The translations under genes and the position numbers were made by a program. 62,318 bases of DNA from an uncultured Ruminococcus sp. (GTDB lineage: Bacteria; Bacillota; Clostridia; Oscillospirales; Ruminococcaceae), in NCBI GenBank assembly GCA_947345935.1, contig CAMZZN010000009.1, forward strand, positions 1 to 62,318, in the 5' to 3' direction. Below are positions 51,575 through 58,807 of this stretch, one piece after another; positions within the stretch are counted from its first letter, which is position 1; the number at the start of each line of letters is the position of its first letter. The notes beneath the pieces were generated by a model that saw only the letters and a program-made list of their open reading frames with translations, was not told the origin of the DNA and did no database searches.

Positions 51575-53083
51575 TTACTTTATAAGTCCCATTTCTGCTT
51601 TGAGATTGAGAATTCTCGTTACGCTTTCGTTTATTCTGGTTTCACGGATTTCTCCGTTCTCGACAGCTTCACATACGGCGCTTACGGCTGCCGGCAGATC
51701 GTCCGGGAGAAGAATAATGTCTGCTCCGGCATTTACAGCCATAACGGCGGCTTCACCTGATGAATATTTTTTTGTAATAGCGGGGTCTTTGTGCGAACCG
51801 GTCATGACGATACCGCCAAATCCCAGTTCGTTTCTGAGAATTCCGGTAATGGCGGTATACGAAAGATCGCATGGAAGATCGTCTCCGATACCTGAAATGA
51901 TATGGTGGCTTACCAGAACAAAGTCTGCACCGGCTTCGATACCGCTGTCAAACGGCAGCAATTCTTCTTTTCTTAATTGGCTGAGACTGCGCTTTATGAG
52001 AGCTGATTTGCCGTCGTATGCGCCCTCTCCGGGAAAATGAGAGAGGGCGGAAGCAATGCCTGAATCGGAAAATCCCTTCACAATATTTGAAACCATTTTG
52101 GCAGCCGTTTCAGTGTCGCTGCTGAACACTCTGTCGCCGAGACCGTTTTTGCTGTTTGTTCCCAGATCGGCTATCGGTGCAAGATCAACGTTGAAGCCAA
52201 GTTTTTTTAGTTCGGAGCCAAGTTCTCTTCCAGCGTCATATACGGCTTTTTCGTCCTTCTTATCACCGAGCGTCGCCATTGAGCCTGGATTTTTAATTCC
52301 CAGCTTATTTGCGGCAGGGGCTATGTCTCCGCCCTCTTCCTGGATTACAGTAAATATCCCCGCACCAGAGACGCTTTTTGCCGATGTCTGCAAGTTGCGA
52401 AGCATAGCTGTTATCTGATTTTTTGATTCGAGGTTTCCTTCTGAAAAAATGATTCCTCCCACGTGGTATTTTTCAAGACCTTTTTTAAGATCCTTATCCG
52501 CTTCGGTGGAATATCCGCTTTTGCCTGTGAGTTGTTCCGGAGAAACTATGAACATCTGACAGACTTTTTCTTCGAGGGTCATATCATCTAAGAGAGCAAG
52601 CTGCGGCGGTTTTGAAGTTGTTGAGGTAGTAACGGAAACGGTCGTTTTCCTTGCCGTTGTAAAGGCGGTTGTTACCACAGTGACAGCCGCACCTGTTCCT
52701 GAGCCGGCAGACGTAGTTACTGCCGGATTTTTTCCGGGATTCTTACCGGTAACAACGGGGCGTTTTACAGTAGTGGTTCTTTTGCCTGACGTTTTTGATG
52801 AAGCGGTAGTTTGCCTTGGCACATAATTGTTATTAGCTCCGGCGTGATACGGTTTGGCTGTTTTTACAGTGGTGATCGTCCATACAAATTCAGTGTCGTC
52901 TATACGTTTTGTAGTTGTCACAATATCCTCGCTGTTATCGGAATTATTGGTTTCCTGTTCGGTGGTGGCTTCTATATCGACAATGCCGTCCGGAATATCC
53001 GAATCATTATCAGTTTTTCCGCAGCTGCAAAGAACGAGACAGCAGCTGGCCAGTGTAAGTATAAATTTTTTGAAAAAAGTCAT
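51575..53083 (-). CDS. GH3-like lipoprotein lacking catalytic residues
   Basis: 502 aa. Lipobox LVLCSC (Cys about residue 21), a 140-residue Thr/Ser/Lys-rich linker, then a GH3 N-terminal domain clearly related to the 15545-16891 protein (IEAGADFVLVSHHIISGIGDDLPCDLSYTAITGILRNELGFGGIV). At the active site KHFPG has become SHFPGEG (about 348), the Asp-His segment is DGKSAL, and the nucleophile segment VTDAQQM is MTGSHKD (about 425). It is probably not an active glycosidase and may bind glycan or peptidoglycan instead. Confidence 0.85.
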   Translation of the reverse strand: MTFFKKFILTLASCCLVLCSCGKTDNDSDIPDGIVDIEATTEQETNNSDNSEDIVTTTKRIDDTEFVWTITTVKTAKPYHAGANNNYVPRQTTASSKTSGKRTTTVKRPVVTGKNPGKNPAVTTSAGSGTGAAVTVVTTAFTTARKTTVSVTTSTTSKPPQLALLDDMTLEEKVCQMFIVSPEQLTGKSGYSTEADKDLKKGLEKYHVGGIIFSEGNLESKNQITAMLRNLQTSAKSVSGAGIFTVIQEEGGDIAPAANKLGIKNPGSMATLGDKKDEKAVYDAGRELGSELKKLGFNVDLAPIADLGTNSKNGLGDRVFSSDTETAAKMVSNIVKGFSDSGIASALSHFPGEGAYDGKSALIKRSLSQLRKEELLPFDSGIEAGADFVLVSHHIISGIGDDLPCDLSYTAITGILRNELGFGGIVMTGSHKDPAITKKYSSGEAAVMAVNAGADIILLPDDLPAAVSAVCEAVENGEIRETRINESVTRILNLKAEMGLIK

Positions 53084-53101
53084 AGTGAACTCCTTTTTCT
53101 G

Positions 53102-53515
53102 CTAATGCGATTCCTTAATGGCGTTTTTAGCTTTTGAAACAATAGTTTTGTCGTTTTCATATGAAAGAATATTCGACGCATATGATATATCCACCCATCG
53201 GATTTCGGCAATTTCGTCCTCCTGAGGAGAAAAGTCAACATTTTTTGCCTTTGCCAGAAAATATACGACGACTTTCATAGTATCTTTTTTAGGCGAATAT
53301 GTAACGGTTTCACGGAAAGTCGGGTCAATTATAACGTCAATGGAAGTTTCTTCCATTATTTCACGCTGAGCTGTTTCGGTTTCTGTTTCACCTTTTTCAA
53401 CGTGGCCTTTAGGAAAAGACCAGTGACCGCTGTTTATGTGCTTTATAAGAAGTATTTCGGTATTTCCATGAAATTTACGGTATACTATAGCACCGCATGA
53501 TTTCTCATGTAGCAT
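53102..53515 (-). CDS. NUDIX hydrolase
   Basis: 137 aa. Nudix box GHVEKGETETETAQREIMEETSI (residues about 37-59, second Gly replaced by Ser). The first residues (SCGAIVYRKF) and the PKGH element before the box resemble diadenosine polyphosphate/MutT-type members. It hydrolyses nucleoside diphosphate-linked compounds; substrate not predictable. AAAGGA ribosome site. It starts 18 nt after the GH3-like stop on the same strand order, so may share a transcript. Confidence 0.88.
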   Translation of the reverse strand: MLHEKSCGAIVYRKFHGNTEILLIKHINSGHWSFPKGHVEKGETETETAQREIMEETSIDVIIDPTFRETVTYSPKKDTMKVVVYFLAKAKNVDFSPQEDEIAEIRWVDISYASNILSYENDKTIVSKAKNAIKESH

Positions 53516-53642
53516 AAATTTTCCTTTCTTGCAGATGTCAGATGCAGTAATAAATTAGATTCACAATTATTATATCATAATTTGTTCATTTTGTCTATAC
53601 CTGAAAAAAGAAATTTATGTGTTATTTTGCAGAAAAATATAC

Positions 53643-53690
53643 CAATAACAAAACATCGCCGCACAAATATATTATGTACGGCGATGTCCG
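53643..53690 (-). terminator. Terminator of the HD-GYP/HPt operon
   Basis: Minus strand: ACATCGCCG and CGGCGATGT form the main stem with inner ACA/TGT, followed by TTTTGTTATTG. Confidence 0.8.
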
Positions 53691-53717
53691 GAATATTCTA
53701 TCTCTGTGATTTTTGGG

Positions 53718-54068
53718 TTAATCGTCAAGAGCCTTTATGGAATCAACGGTAAGATGATAATCTTCGCTGACAGCCGGGAAAAGTTGTTTTGCTCTGTCAA
53801 GATCCCCTGCACGCAGAGCTTCGGTTACATCCGCAGAGGAATGCATAAGTTTATCAAATCCCAGATTGGCGCAAACTCCCTTGATTGTATGGGCAGCTCT
53901 GAACGCTTCTTCAACATTATTTTCATTCAGGGATGCTTCAAGAAGTCCGTAGCTCTTGTCGTCAAGGAATCTTACGGCAAATTTTTTTATGAGACGTTCG
54001 TTTGTAAGACGTCTGAGAACATCTTCGTAATTACCGCCGAGGGCGCTGTAGCATTCTATAAGATTCAT
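53718..54068 (-). CDS. Stand-alone HPt phosphotransfer protein
   Basis: 116 aa from ATG 54068 (AAAGGAA upstream). HPt four-helix fold with the phosphorylatable His in AFRAAHTIKGVCANLGFDKL (about residue 56). It starts 4 nt after the stop of the REC-HD-GYP gene, implying a phosphorelay pair. A sensor kinase is not encoded nearby. Confidence 0.88.
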   Translation of the reverse strand: MNLIECYSALGGNYEDVLRRLTNERLIKKFAVRFLDDKSYGLLEASLNENNVEEAFRAAHTIKGVCANLGFDKLMHSSADVTEALRAGDLDRAKQLFPAVSEDYHLTVDSIKALDD

Positions 54069-54072
54069 AATT

Positions 54073-55614
54073 TTATTCCTTTCTTGGAGTCGGTTCAGGA
54101 TCAAAGATCATTTTTCCGATGACGCCGATATATACCGGAGGATCGTCGTTGATCCAGGTGGAGCGGCATATAAGTCTGATATGCCTGGGCTGCCCGTCGA
54201 TAACCGTGTCGCATTCAAATTCAAATTCCGGATTTTCCGGAGAAGACTCCCTTACTTTTTCGGAAAGCTGTCTGTGAAGTTCTTCGCAGAAGACAGGACG
54301 AAGCGTGCTGTTATCGGAAAATGGGTTTACAATTATCTGTTCGGTTCCGAGCATACGTGCTCCGGCAGGTGTGAGAATAAGAACCGACGGAGTGACGGTA
54401 TATTCAAACAGGAAATCCTTTGAAAGATTCATGAAGAACTTGTTAACAGTTTTTTCATGGCTGAGCAGATCGAAGATGCGTTTTGCAGGTGTAAGTTCGC
54501 TGCGGCTGAAAAATTCTCCGGGAATATCGTCTATGTAGTCATGCAGTATGTATTGTACAGAACTGTTTACGATATTTTTGATGCTGTCAGCGGCAGCAGA
54601 AAGACATTCCAACAGCAGTGGATTGAAGTTTCCGCATTTTCCCTCACGAATCATGTCAATGGCTGTTTCATGAGTGAAAGCCTTTTTGTATACACGGTCG
54701 CTGGTAAGAGCGTCGTAAACGTCGGCAAGCGCTACTATCTGCGCCGATATTGGTATATCGTCACCGCTTATTCCGTCGGGATATCCCCGTCCGTCAAATC
54801 GTTCGTGATGCCAGCGGCAGATCTCGTATGCCGTTTTGAGGAGAGGTTCGTCTGCGAAGAACGTAAGCTGCGAAAGCATATCCGCACCTGCCATGGAATG
54901 CGTTTTCATAACGGCAAATTCCTCGTCGGTAAGGCGGCCGGGTTTGTTGAGGATCTCGTCCGGAATAGTGATCTTGCCTATATCGTGCAGAGCGGAAGCA
55001 TGACTTATCATTGTGATCTCAGCGGCTGAAAGCCTGTACTTGTCCGTTATTCTGACAAGGGTTTTCAGAAGTATTTCCGTAAGATTCTGGACGTGTATGA
55101 CATGGAGACCGCTTTCGCCGTTTCGGAATTCAACAATATGGCTTAGAATACTTATCATAAGGCTGCTGTTTTTTTTCTTTTCGTAGATCTGGCTGATGGC
55201 AAGTTCCGCAAGCTTTTTCTGCTTTTCATAAAGCATAAATGTGTTTACAACACGTCTGAGAACGATGCTTTTGTCGAATGGACGTGCAATAAAGTCTACA
55301 GCGCCCATATCATAGGCACGTTCAATATTTGAGGGAGTGCTCTCCTCAGAAATCATTATAACAGGAATATCGTCTATCCATCGGCGGCTGTTCATGATTT
55401 CAAGAACGTCGTATCCGTTCATGACCGGCATTACGATATCAAGGAGAACAAGAGAAATTTCAGCATTCCGGTGCTGAAGTACAGCGACTGCTTCGGCTCC
55501 GTTTTCGGCTTCAATAAAATTATATTTATCGCCGATCATTTCTGAAAGTATGGCACGGTTCATTTCAGAATCATCTACGATAAGTATTTTGCCGCCGTTT
55601 CCTTTCAAACCCAT
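54073..55614 (-). CDS. REC-HD-GYP response regulator with C-terminal PAS-like domain
   Basis: 513 aa. REC domain 8-130 (LIVDDSEMNRAIL, phospho-Asp in LVLLDIVMPVMNG, Lys replaced region FIARPF). HD-GYP domain about 150-340: ALHDIGKITIPDEILNKPG, KTHSMAGADML, HHERFDGRGYPDGISGDDIP, so predicted to hydrolyse c-di-GMP. The remaining 170 residues end in a PAS-like fold (FEYTVTPSVLILTPAGARMLG ... FEFECDTVIDGQPRHIRLICRSTW). Position 104-105 of REC has Arg-Pro where Lys-Pro is usual (FIARPF). Consensus promoter at 55655-55683. Confidence 0.9.
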   Translation of the reverse strand: MGLKGNGGKILIVDDSEMNRAILSEMIGDKYNFIEAENGAEAVAVLQHRNAEISLVLLDIVMPVMNGYDVLEIMNSRRWIDDIPVIMISEESTPSNIERAYDMGAVDFIARPFDKSIVLRRVVNTFMLYEKQKKLAELAISQIYEKKKNSSLMISILSHIVEFRNGESGLHVIHVQNLTEILLKTLVRITDKYRLSAAEITMISHASALHDIGKITIPDEILNKPGRLTDEEFAVMKTHSMAGADMLSQLTFFADEPLLKTAYEICRWHHERFDGRGYPDGISGDDIPISAQIVALADVYDALTSDRVYKKAFTHETAIDMIREGKCGNFNPLLLECLSAAADSIKNIVNSSVQYILHDYIDDIPGEFFSRSELTPAKRIFDLLSHEKTVNKFFMNLSKDFLFEYTVTPSVLILTPAGARMLGTEQIIVNPFSDNSTLRPVFCEELHRQLSEKVRESSPENPEFEFECDTVIDGQPRHIRLICRSTWINDDPPVYIGVIGKMIFDPEPTPRKE

Positions 55615-55654
55615 TATTAAAGATCATCTCCCTTATAAATAGTATATTTTTGTT

Positions 55655-55683
55655 ATTATATCATAATAACATGAAAAAGTCAA
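55655..55683 (-). promoter_or_regulatory. Promoter of the HD-GYP operon
   Basis: TTGACT, 17-nt spacer, extended TGATATAAT on the minus strand, overlapping a GTTATTAT/ATAATAAC dyad. The remainder of 55684-55902 shows no gene. Confidence 0.75.
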
Positions 55684-55902
55684 GGGATTAACAATTGTAT
55701 TTTCGGCAGAATTACGTTTTTATTTACTGCTTTTTGCTCTGCGCTGCAAAAAAAATTGTGTATAATAAACAATAATTAACGATATGTTCCTCATTGCAGT
55801 TTTCTCTAAACCTGAACTTACGAGATTAATTTTTTGTGTGATTTATTGGAAATCAGAGAGTTTTTCATACATTCCGAATTGCATAATCTGGTTAAGAATA
55901 AA

Positions 55903-55938
55903 GAAAAAAGCCTGTATTACATTTAATACAGGCTTTTT
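55903..55938 (-). terminator. Terminator of tRNA-Lys
   Basis: AAAAAGCCTGTATT pairs over 14 bp with AATACAGGCTTTTT, then TTCTTTATT on the minus strand. Confidence 0.92.
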
Positions 55939-55941
55939 CCA

Positions 55942-56017
55942 TGGTGAGACATGAGGGATTTGAACCCTCGACCCTACGCTTAAAAGGCGTATGCTCTACC
56001 GGCTGAGCTAATGTCTC
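55942..56017 (-). tRNA. tRNA-Lys (TTT)
   Basis: 76 nt. Acceptor GAGACAT pairs with ATGTCTC, discriminator A, encoded CCA. D-arm GCTC-AGCCGGTA-GAGC, anticodon loop CTTTTAA with TTT, T-arm GAGGGTTCAAATCCCTC. Cloverleaf is complete. Confidence 0.97.
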
Positions 56018-56146
56018 ACAACGTTATTTATTATATCAGATTTTAAGATCAATGTCAATAGATCACACGATTTTCTATATTTATCTCATAATAAATAACA
56101 TTTCAAAGATAATTTAGTAGAAAGTGCCATTTTTTATGGATAAGTA

Positions 56147-56174
56147 TTGACTTTTTGCTTTTTTGTGGTATAAT
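56147..56174 (+). promoter_or_regulatory. Promoter of tRNA-Arg
   Basis: TTGACT (56147-56152), 16-nt spacer, extended TGGTATAAT. It lies 18 nt before the tRNA. Confidence 0.75.
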
Positions 56175-56191
56175 AATAAAGTAATGTTAAT

Positions 56192-56268
56192 GTGCTTGTA
56201 GCTCAGCTGGATAGAGTGACTGGCTACGAACCAGTAGGTCGGGGGTTCGAATCCCTCCAGGCACGCCA
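56192..56268 (+). tRNA. tRNA-Arg (ACG)
   Basis: 77 nt. Acceptor GTGCTTG pairs with CAGGCAC (with one wobble), discriminator G, encoded CCA. Anticodon loop CTACGAA (anticodon ACG, read as ICG), T-arm GGGGGTTCGAATCCCTC. Mobile-element genes begin directly after it, so its 3' end is a likely integration site. Confidence 0.97.
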
Positions 56269-56300
56269 TACTTGTGGAACAAAATAGATGTTCACCCTCA

Positions 56301-56324
56301 AAGTCCGTATTTACGGGCTTTTTT
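56301..56324 (+). terminator. Terminator after tRNA-Arg
   Basis: AAGTCCGTA pairs with TACGGGCTT (one G-U), followed by TTTTTT. The preceding 28 nt resemble 165-193. Confidence 0.8.
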
Positions 56325-56378
56325 GGCGTTTAAGGGGCGAAAAATTCAGGTGTAAAACCGTGGATGCTTTTATTCCGC

Positions 56379-56657
56379 TCATATAGTTCCGCCTCCCATA
56401 AGAAGCTGAACGGCGGTGTTGAAACCGACTTTAAAAGCGTTACGGATGTTTCCGCATACAAGTGTGGTCAGGTTTTCCGAAAAATGGGAATAAGCGTCTG
56501 TGACCGTTCCATGCCTGGATAACTCGTAATCGGGAGCATACTTTTTTTCAAAGTAGCTTTCAAGTTCTCTGTTTTCTGTGGTTTGAAACGGCGTATTAGC
56601 GCCGCAATTTTCATTTATAGCGTCATACATAGCGTTAATTAAAAATTCTTTGTTCAT
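56379..56657 (-). CDS. Hypothetical mobile-element protein
   Basis: 92 aa. Helical, no signal or membrane segment (FLINAMYDAINENCGANTPFQTTENRELESYFEKKY). The last 25 residues (NLTTLVCGNIRNAFKVGFNTAVQLLMGGG) resemble the tail of a small family in Clostridial elements (DUF6809-like, from memory and uncertain). Strong GGAGG site. First gene after tRNA-Arg. Confidence 0.65.
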   Translation of the reverse strand: MNKEFLINAMYDAINENCGANTPFQTTENRELESYFEKKYAPDYELSRHGTVTDAYSHFSENLTTLVCGNIRNAFKVGFNTAVQLLMGGGTI

Positions 56658-56677
56658 TCAATTTTCCTCCAAAACTA

Positions 56678-56706
56678 TTGACATTTCGGAGCAGGAGTGT
56701 TATAAT
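56678..56706 (+). promoter_or_regulatory. Consensus promoter opposite to flanking genes
   Basis: TTGACA (56678-56683), 17-nt spacer, TATAAT (56701-56706), pointing right although both flanking genes are on the minus strand. It drives the candidate small RNA. Confidence 0.8.
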
Positions 56707-56712
56707 TAATAC

Positions 56713-56788
56713 AAATCTTGCTCCGGCGGGTGGTTGAGCGCCTTTACATATTGCTTTGGTCGGCGGTTATGTAAGGCTCTTTTCTTTT
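56713..56788 (+). ncRNA. Candidate small RNA of the mobile element
   Basis: About 76 nt between a perfect promoter and a terminator-like end. Two stems can form: GCTC/GAGC around GGCGGGTGG near 56719-56738, and GCCTTTACATA with TATGTAAGGC (one bulge) near 56741-56777, followed by TCTTTTCTTTT. No start codon with a ribosome site occurs, so it is likely untranslated. It is antisense only to the very end of the neighbouring gene. Confidence 0.55.
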
Positions 56789-57062
56789 ATGCAACTGTAA
56801 AACGGCGGCTCTTGGTCTGCTTGACATACTGGTTGTACAGTTCTTTGTGGGCGCTTTTAAACGCCGCTGTGTCGAAGCGGCTGGACGTGACCGTCTTGTA
56901 TCTGATCTTGAATACGTCAACGTCGATCTCCTCTGTGCTGCGGTTTGTCATCTCGGCTTTAAGCTCGTCCTTGATGCTGTCAAGCTCTGCCTGAGCGTCT
57001 GAGATAAGGGCTTCCAGTTCCTTAAGGCTTCTTACCTTTGCTAATAAATCCATTGTACTCAT
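56787..57062 (-). CDS. Hypothetical mobile-element coiled-coil protein
   Basis: 91 aa, helical to residue 45 (VRSLKELEALISDAQAELDSIKDELKAEM), ending NQYVKQTKSRRFTVA. GGAGG seven bases before the ATG. Resembles small phage-type proteins of unknown role that often sit beside replication genes; unrecognised as a named family. Confidence 0.65.
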   Translation of the reverse strand: MSTMDLLAKVRSLKELEALISDAQAELDSIKDELKAEMTNRSTEEIDVDVFKIRYKTVTSSRFDTAAFKSAHKELYNQYVKQTKSRRFTVA

Positions 57063-57090
57063 ATTCGTACCTCCGATATATTTTTCAGCT

Positions 57091-57150
57091 CCGGCTTTAA
57101 GTTTTCCCCTGCCGTTTACTTCCGGTTTAGGTTTTCTCCTGTCCTTTACT
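57091..57150. repeat. Tandem imperfect 30-bp duplication
   Basis: Unit 1 is 57091-57120 and unit 2 is 57122-57150; both read CCGG[C/T]TTTA..GTTTTC.CCTG.C.TTTACT. It lies in the leader of the minus-strand gene at 56787. Confidence 0.65.
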
Positions 57151-57161
57151 GTAATTATATC

Positions 57162-57214
57162 ATATCACTATTTTTAGAGATAATCAATAGGCAAATATCA
57201 CAAATTTTAGAGAT
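57162..57214. promoter_or_regulatory. Two direct 20-bp repeats, likely repressor sites
   Basis: ATATCACTATTTTTAGAGAT (57162-57181) and ATATCACAAATTTTAGAGAT (57195-57214) are 18/20 identical and 33 bp apart, about three helical turns. They sit between divergent genes. Confidence 0.55.
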
Positions 57215-57235
57215 GTTTTATGTACATTTTATCAC

Positions 57236-57279
57236 TTGAAATAGTGACTTGAATATGCTATAATTTAATATGCTATAAT
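57236..57279 (+). promoter_or_regulatory. Promoter with duplicated -10 element
   Basis: TTGAAA (57236-57241), 17-nt spacer, extended TGCTATAAT. The segment AATATGCTATAATTT is tandemly repeated (57252-57266, 57267-57281), giving a second -10 fifteen bases on. It precedes the XRE gene at 57338. Confidence 0.7.
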
Positions 57280-57337
57280 TTAATGAGGAGTAGGGAGCGT
57301 TATATATTCAAGTTCCCAAAGAAAAGGAGTTGTTTAA

Positions 57338-57547
57338 ATGCCGATTAAATATGATAAACTAATAAAAAAGATGCAAGAGGCAGGAATCACAAGTTACACA
57401 ATTAAACGTGATAAGATTATAGGACAAGCGACCTATAAGAAAATAATGGAGGGTGGCGACATAGATACACGCACTATCGCCAAGCTCTGCAAAGTCCTGA
57501 ACTGTCAGCCCGGTGACATCATGGAGTATGAGGAGGAGCAGGAATGA
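57338..57547 (+). CDS. Small XRE-type repressor
   Basis: 69 aa. Helix-turn-helix of the HTH_26 type: MPIKYDKLIKKMQEAGITSYTIKRDKIIGQATYKKIMEGGDIDTRTIAKLCKVLNCQPGDIMEYEEE. AAAGGAG site upstream. Its stop overlaps the next ATG by 4 nt, so the pair is coupled. The operator candidates upstream suggest autoregulation. Confidence 0.85.
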   Translation: MPIKYDKLIKKMQEAGITSYTIKRDKIIGQATYKKIMEGGDIDTRTIAKLCKVLNCQPGDIMEYEEEQE

Positions 57548-57951
57548 ACATTATTAAATATCCCTCTACAGAGGACGTAAACAAGGCTATAGCAGAAGAC
57601 GAACCGCTTCTTGCTGTAATGTCGTTTGACGGTAAAACAGCTATTATGAGTCAAATTGACGAAGCTATGGAGCATCATATTCTATTGATGAAATCAGGAT
57701 ATAAAGATACCGATATCGACAAGTTTTTTAGGATAGTTCTTGACCAAAGCGGAGCTGACTGGACGTTTATTTGTCCTCCAAATTATAAAAATATCCCCTT
57801 TAAGGATAAACGGATAGAGGCATTTTACAAGGACGGCTTTGCAGTTATCTCAGATTTTCTTCATTCTATAGGCTACATTGTTGGCATCAACATTCCTAAA
57901 CGCTATCGCCGGCACTTAGATGCAATGAATGATAACAACAATATAATTTAA
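57544..57951 (+). CDS. Unknown partner of the XRE repressor
   Basis: 135 aa. Acidic N-terminal half, central WTFICPPNYKNIPFKDKRIEAFYKDGFAVISDFLHSIGYIVGINIPKRYRRH, no signal peptide or membrane helix. Not recognised. The 4-nt overlap with an XRE gene in a mobile element recalls toxin-antitoxin or immunity-control pairs, but there is no catalytic motif to support a toxin call. Confidence 0.65.
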   Translation: MNIIKYPSTEDVNKAIAEDEPLLAVMSFDGKTAIMSQIDEAMEHHILLMKSGYKDTDIDKFFRIVLDQSGADWTFICPPNYKNIPFKDKRIEAFYKDGFAVISDFLHSIGYIVGINIPKRYRRHLDAMNDNNNII

Positions 57952-57961
57952 TTACAATATA

Positions 57962-57992
57962 AGGAGTAGGCAATCGCACCTGCTCCTCTTTC
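57962..57992 (+). terminator. Terminator-like hairpin
   Basis: AGGAGTAGG (57962-57970) pairs with CCTGCTCCT (57979-57987), one G-U, followed by CTTTC. Ends the XRE pair. The stretch 57993-58106 shows nothing clear. Confidence 0.55.
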
Positions 57993-58106
57993 ATATCATA
58001 ATATATGCCCTCTGAGAACGTCCAGAATCGCCGTTAAAGCCTATTCATATTGTTGATAGTATAATTACACTATTTGAATCACAACGGCTTGCAGCGCATT
58101 TAAAAG

Positions 58107-58169
58107 CCTTTTTATAGTGGGGAAGTATTAATGCTTTTTTATAGTGAGAAAGTATTAATTCTTTTTTAT
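58107..58169. repeat. Two 27-bp direct repeats plus partial third
   Basis: Units 58107-58133 and 58134-58160 share CTTTTT[.]ATAGTG.G.AAGTATTAAT; a partial CTTTTTTAT follows. AT-rich, between genes; candidate iterons or protein-binding sites. Confidence 0.6.
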
Positions 58170-58251
58170 GAAAAAAACTTCGGAAAAATTCAAGTCTTTT
58201 TTGTACCAAAAATATCCGAAAAATTCATTTTACAGTGAATATTCCTATGCT

Positions 58252-58338
58252 TTATTCATTCTTGCGTAAAGGCTTGATAAGCTCATGGTAATTGTGATAG
58301 TAGTAATAGAAGATGTTCAGCAATAGGTTAGCCGTCCC
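58252..58338 (-). other. Out-of-frame C-terminal part of the ERCC4 nuclease
   Basis: Read +1 relative to the nuclease frame, minus strand, the sequence from 58338 gives GTANLLLNIFYYYYHNYHEL followed by IKPLRKNE and TAA at 58252. This protein-like tail joins the nuclease frame at the GGGG run (58336-58339). It suggests that one extra G truncates the nuclease or that ribosomes shift there. Confidence 0.55.
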
Positions 58339-58807
58339 CTCGTTCCCACGCATATAATGGACGTTCAAGCCGTATCTGTTGGCACTGCTCCCACGATTGC
58401 AAGGTACTGTATATGTACCGTCCTATGTCCTCAATTTTGCGGTTCTGAGCGATCATGATATATTGATTTACCTTAAAATTTTGCAGAAAGTCACGATCAG
58501 GACAGTTCTCAATTATCAGATCAGCCGAGCCTGTGAGATTCTTCATAGCTGATATTTCCTTTTCAAAGCGTTCACGGTCTTTAGATATATTCCCCCATAG
58601 TTCATTAACGTTAGCCTTTCGCTCAACTGCGCATTGCAGACGAAAATCAAGCTCGTTCACCTTGAATGAATAATCGCCCACAGGCAGCTTACAGACCTCG
58701 TATTCCACGCCCGACTGATTGAATATATCCAGTATGTGCCGGTTCTGCTGCTCCCTCGAATCGCAGAGGATAACAGCTTCTTTCAAAAATTTCTGCTTGT
58801 CGGTCAT
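58328..58807 (-). CDS. ERCC4/XPF-type nuclease, apparently frameshifted
   Basis: 159 aa as read to TAA. XPF nuclease elements: LCDSREQQ (about residue 13), LPVGDYSFKV (about 41-50), and AVERKANVNELWGNISKDRERFEKEI (the ERK motif near 62-64). These nucleases cut branched DNA and are often encoded by phages and plasmids. The last 5 residues are odd (RGDG) and a longer, protein-like end lies in the +1 frame. It is translationally coupled to the small upstream ORF by ATGA. Confidence 0.82.
   Translation of the reverse strand: MTDKQKFLKEAVILCDSREQQNRHILDIFNQSGVEYEVCKLPVGDYSFKVNELDFRLQCAVERKANVNELWGNISKDRERFEKEISAMKNLTGSADLIIENCPDRDFLQNFKVNQYIMIAQNRKIEDIGRYIYSTLQSWEQCQQIRLERPLYAWERGDG

Noticed and set aside
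57962..58169. CRISPR-like array at the AT-rich direct repeats
   Set aside because: Only two full repeats without unique spacers of regular size; no cas genes nearby.
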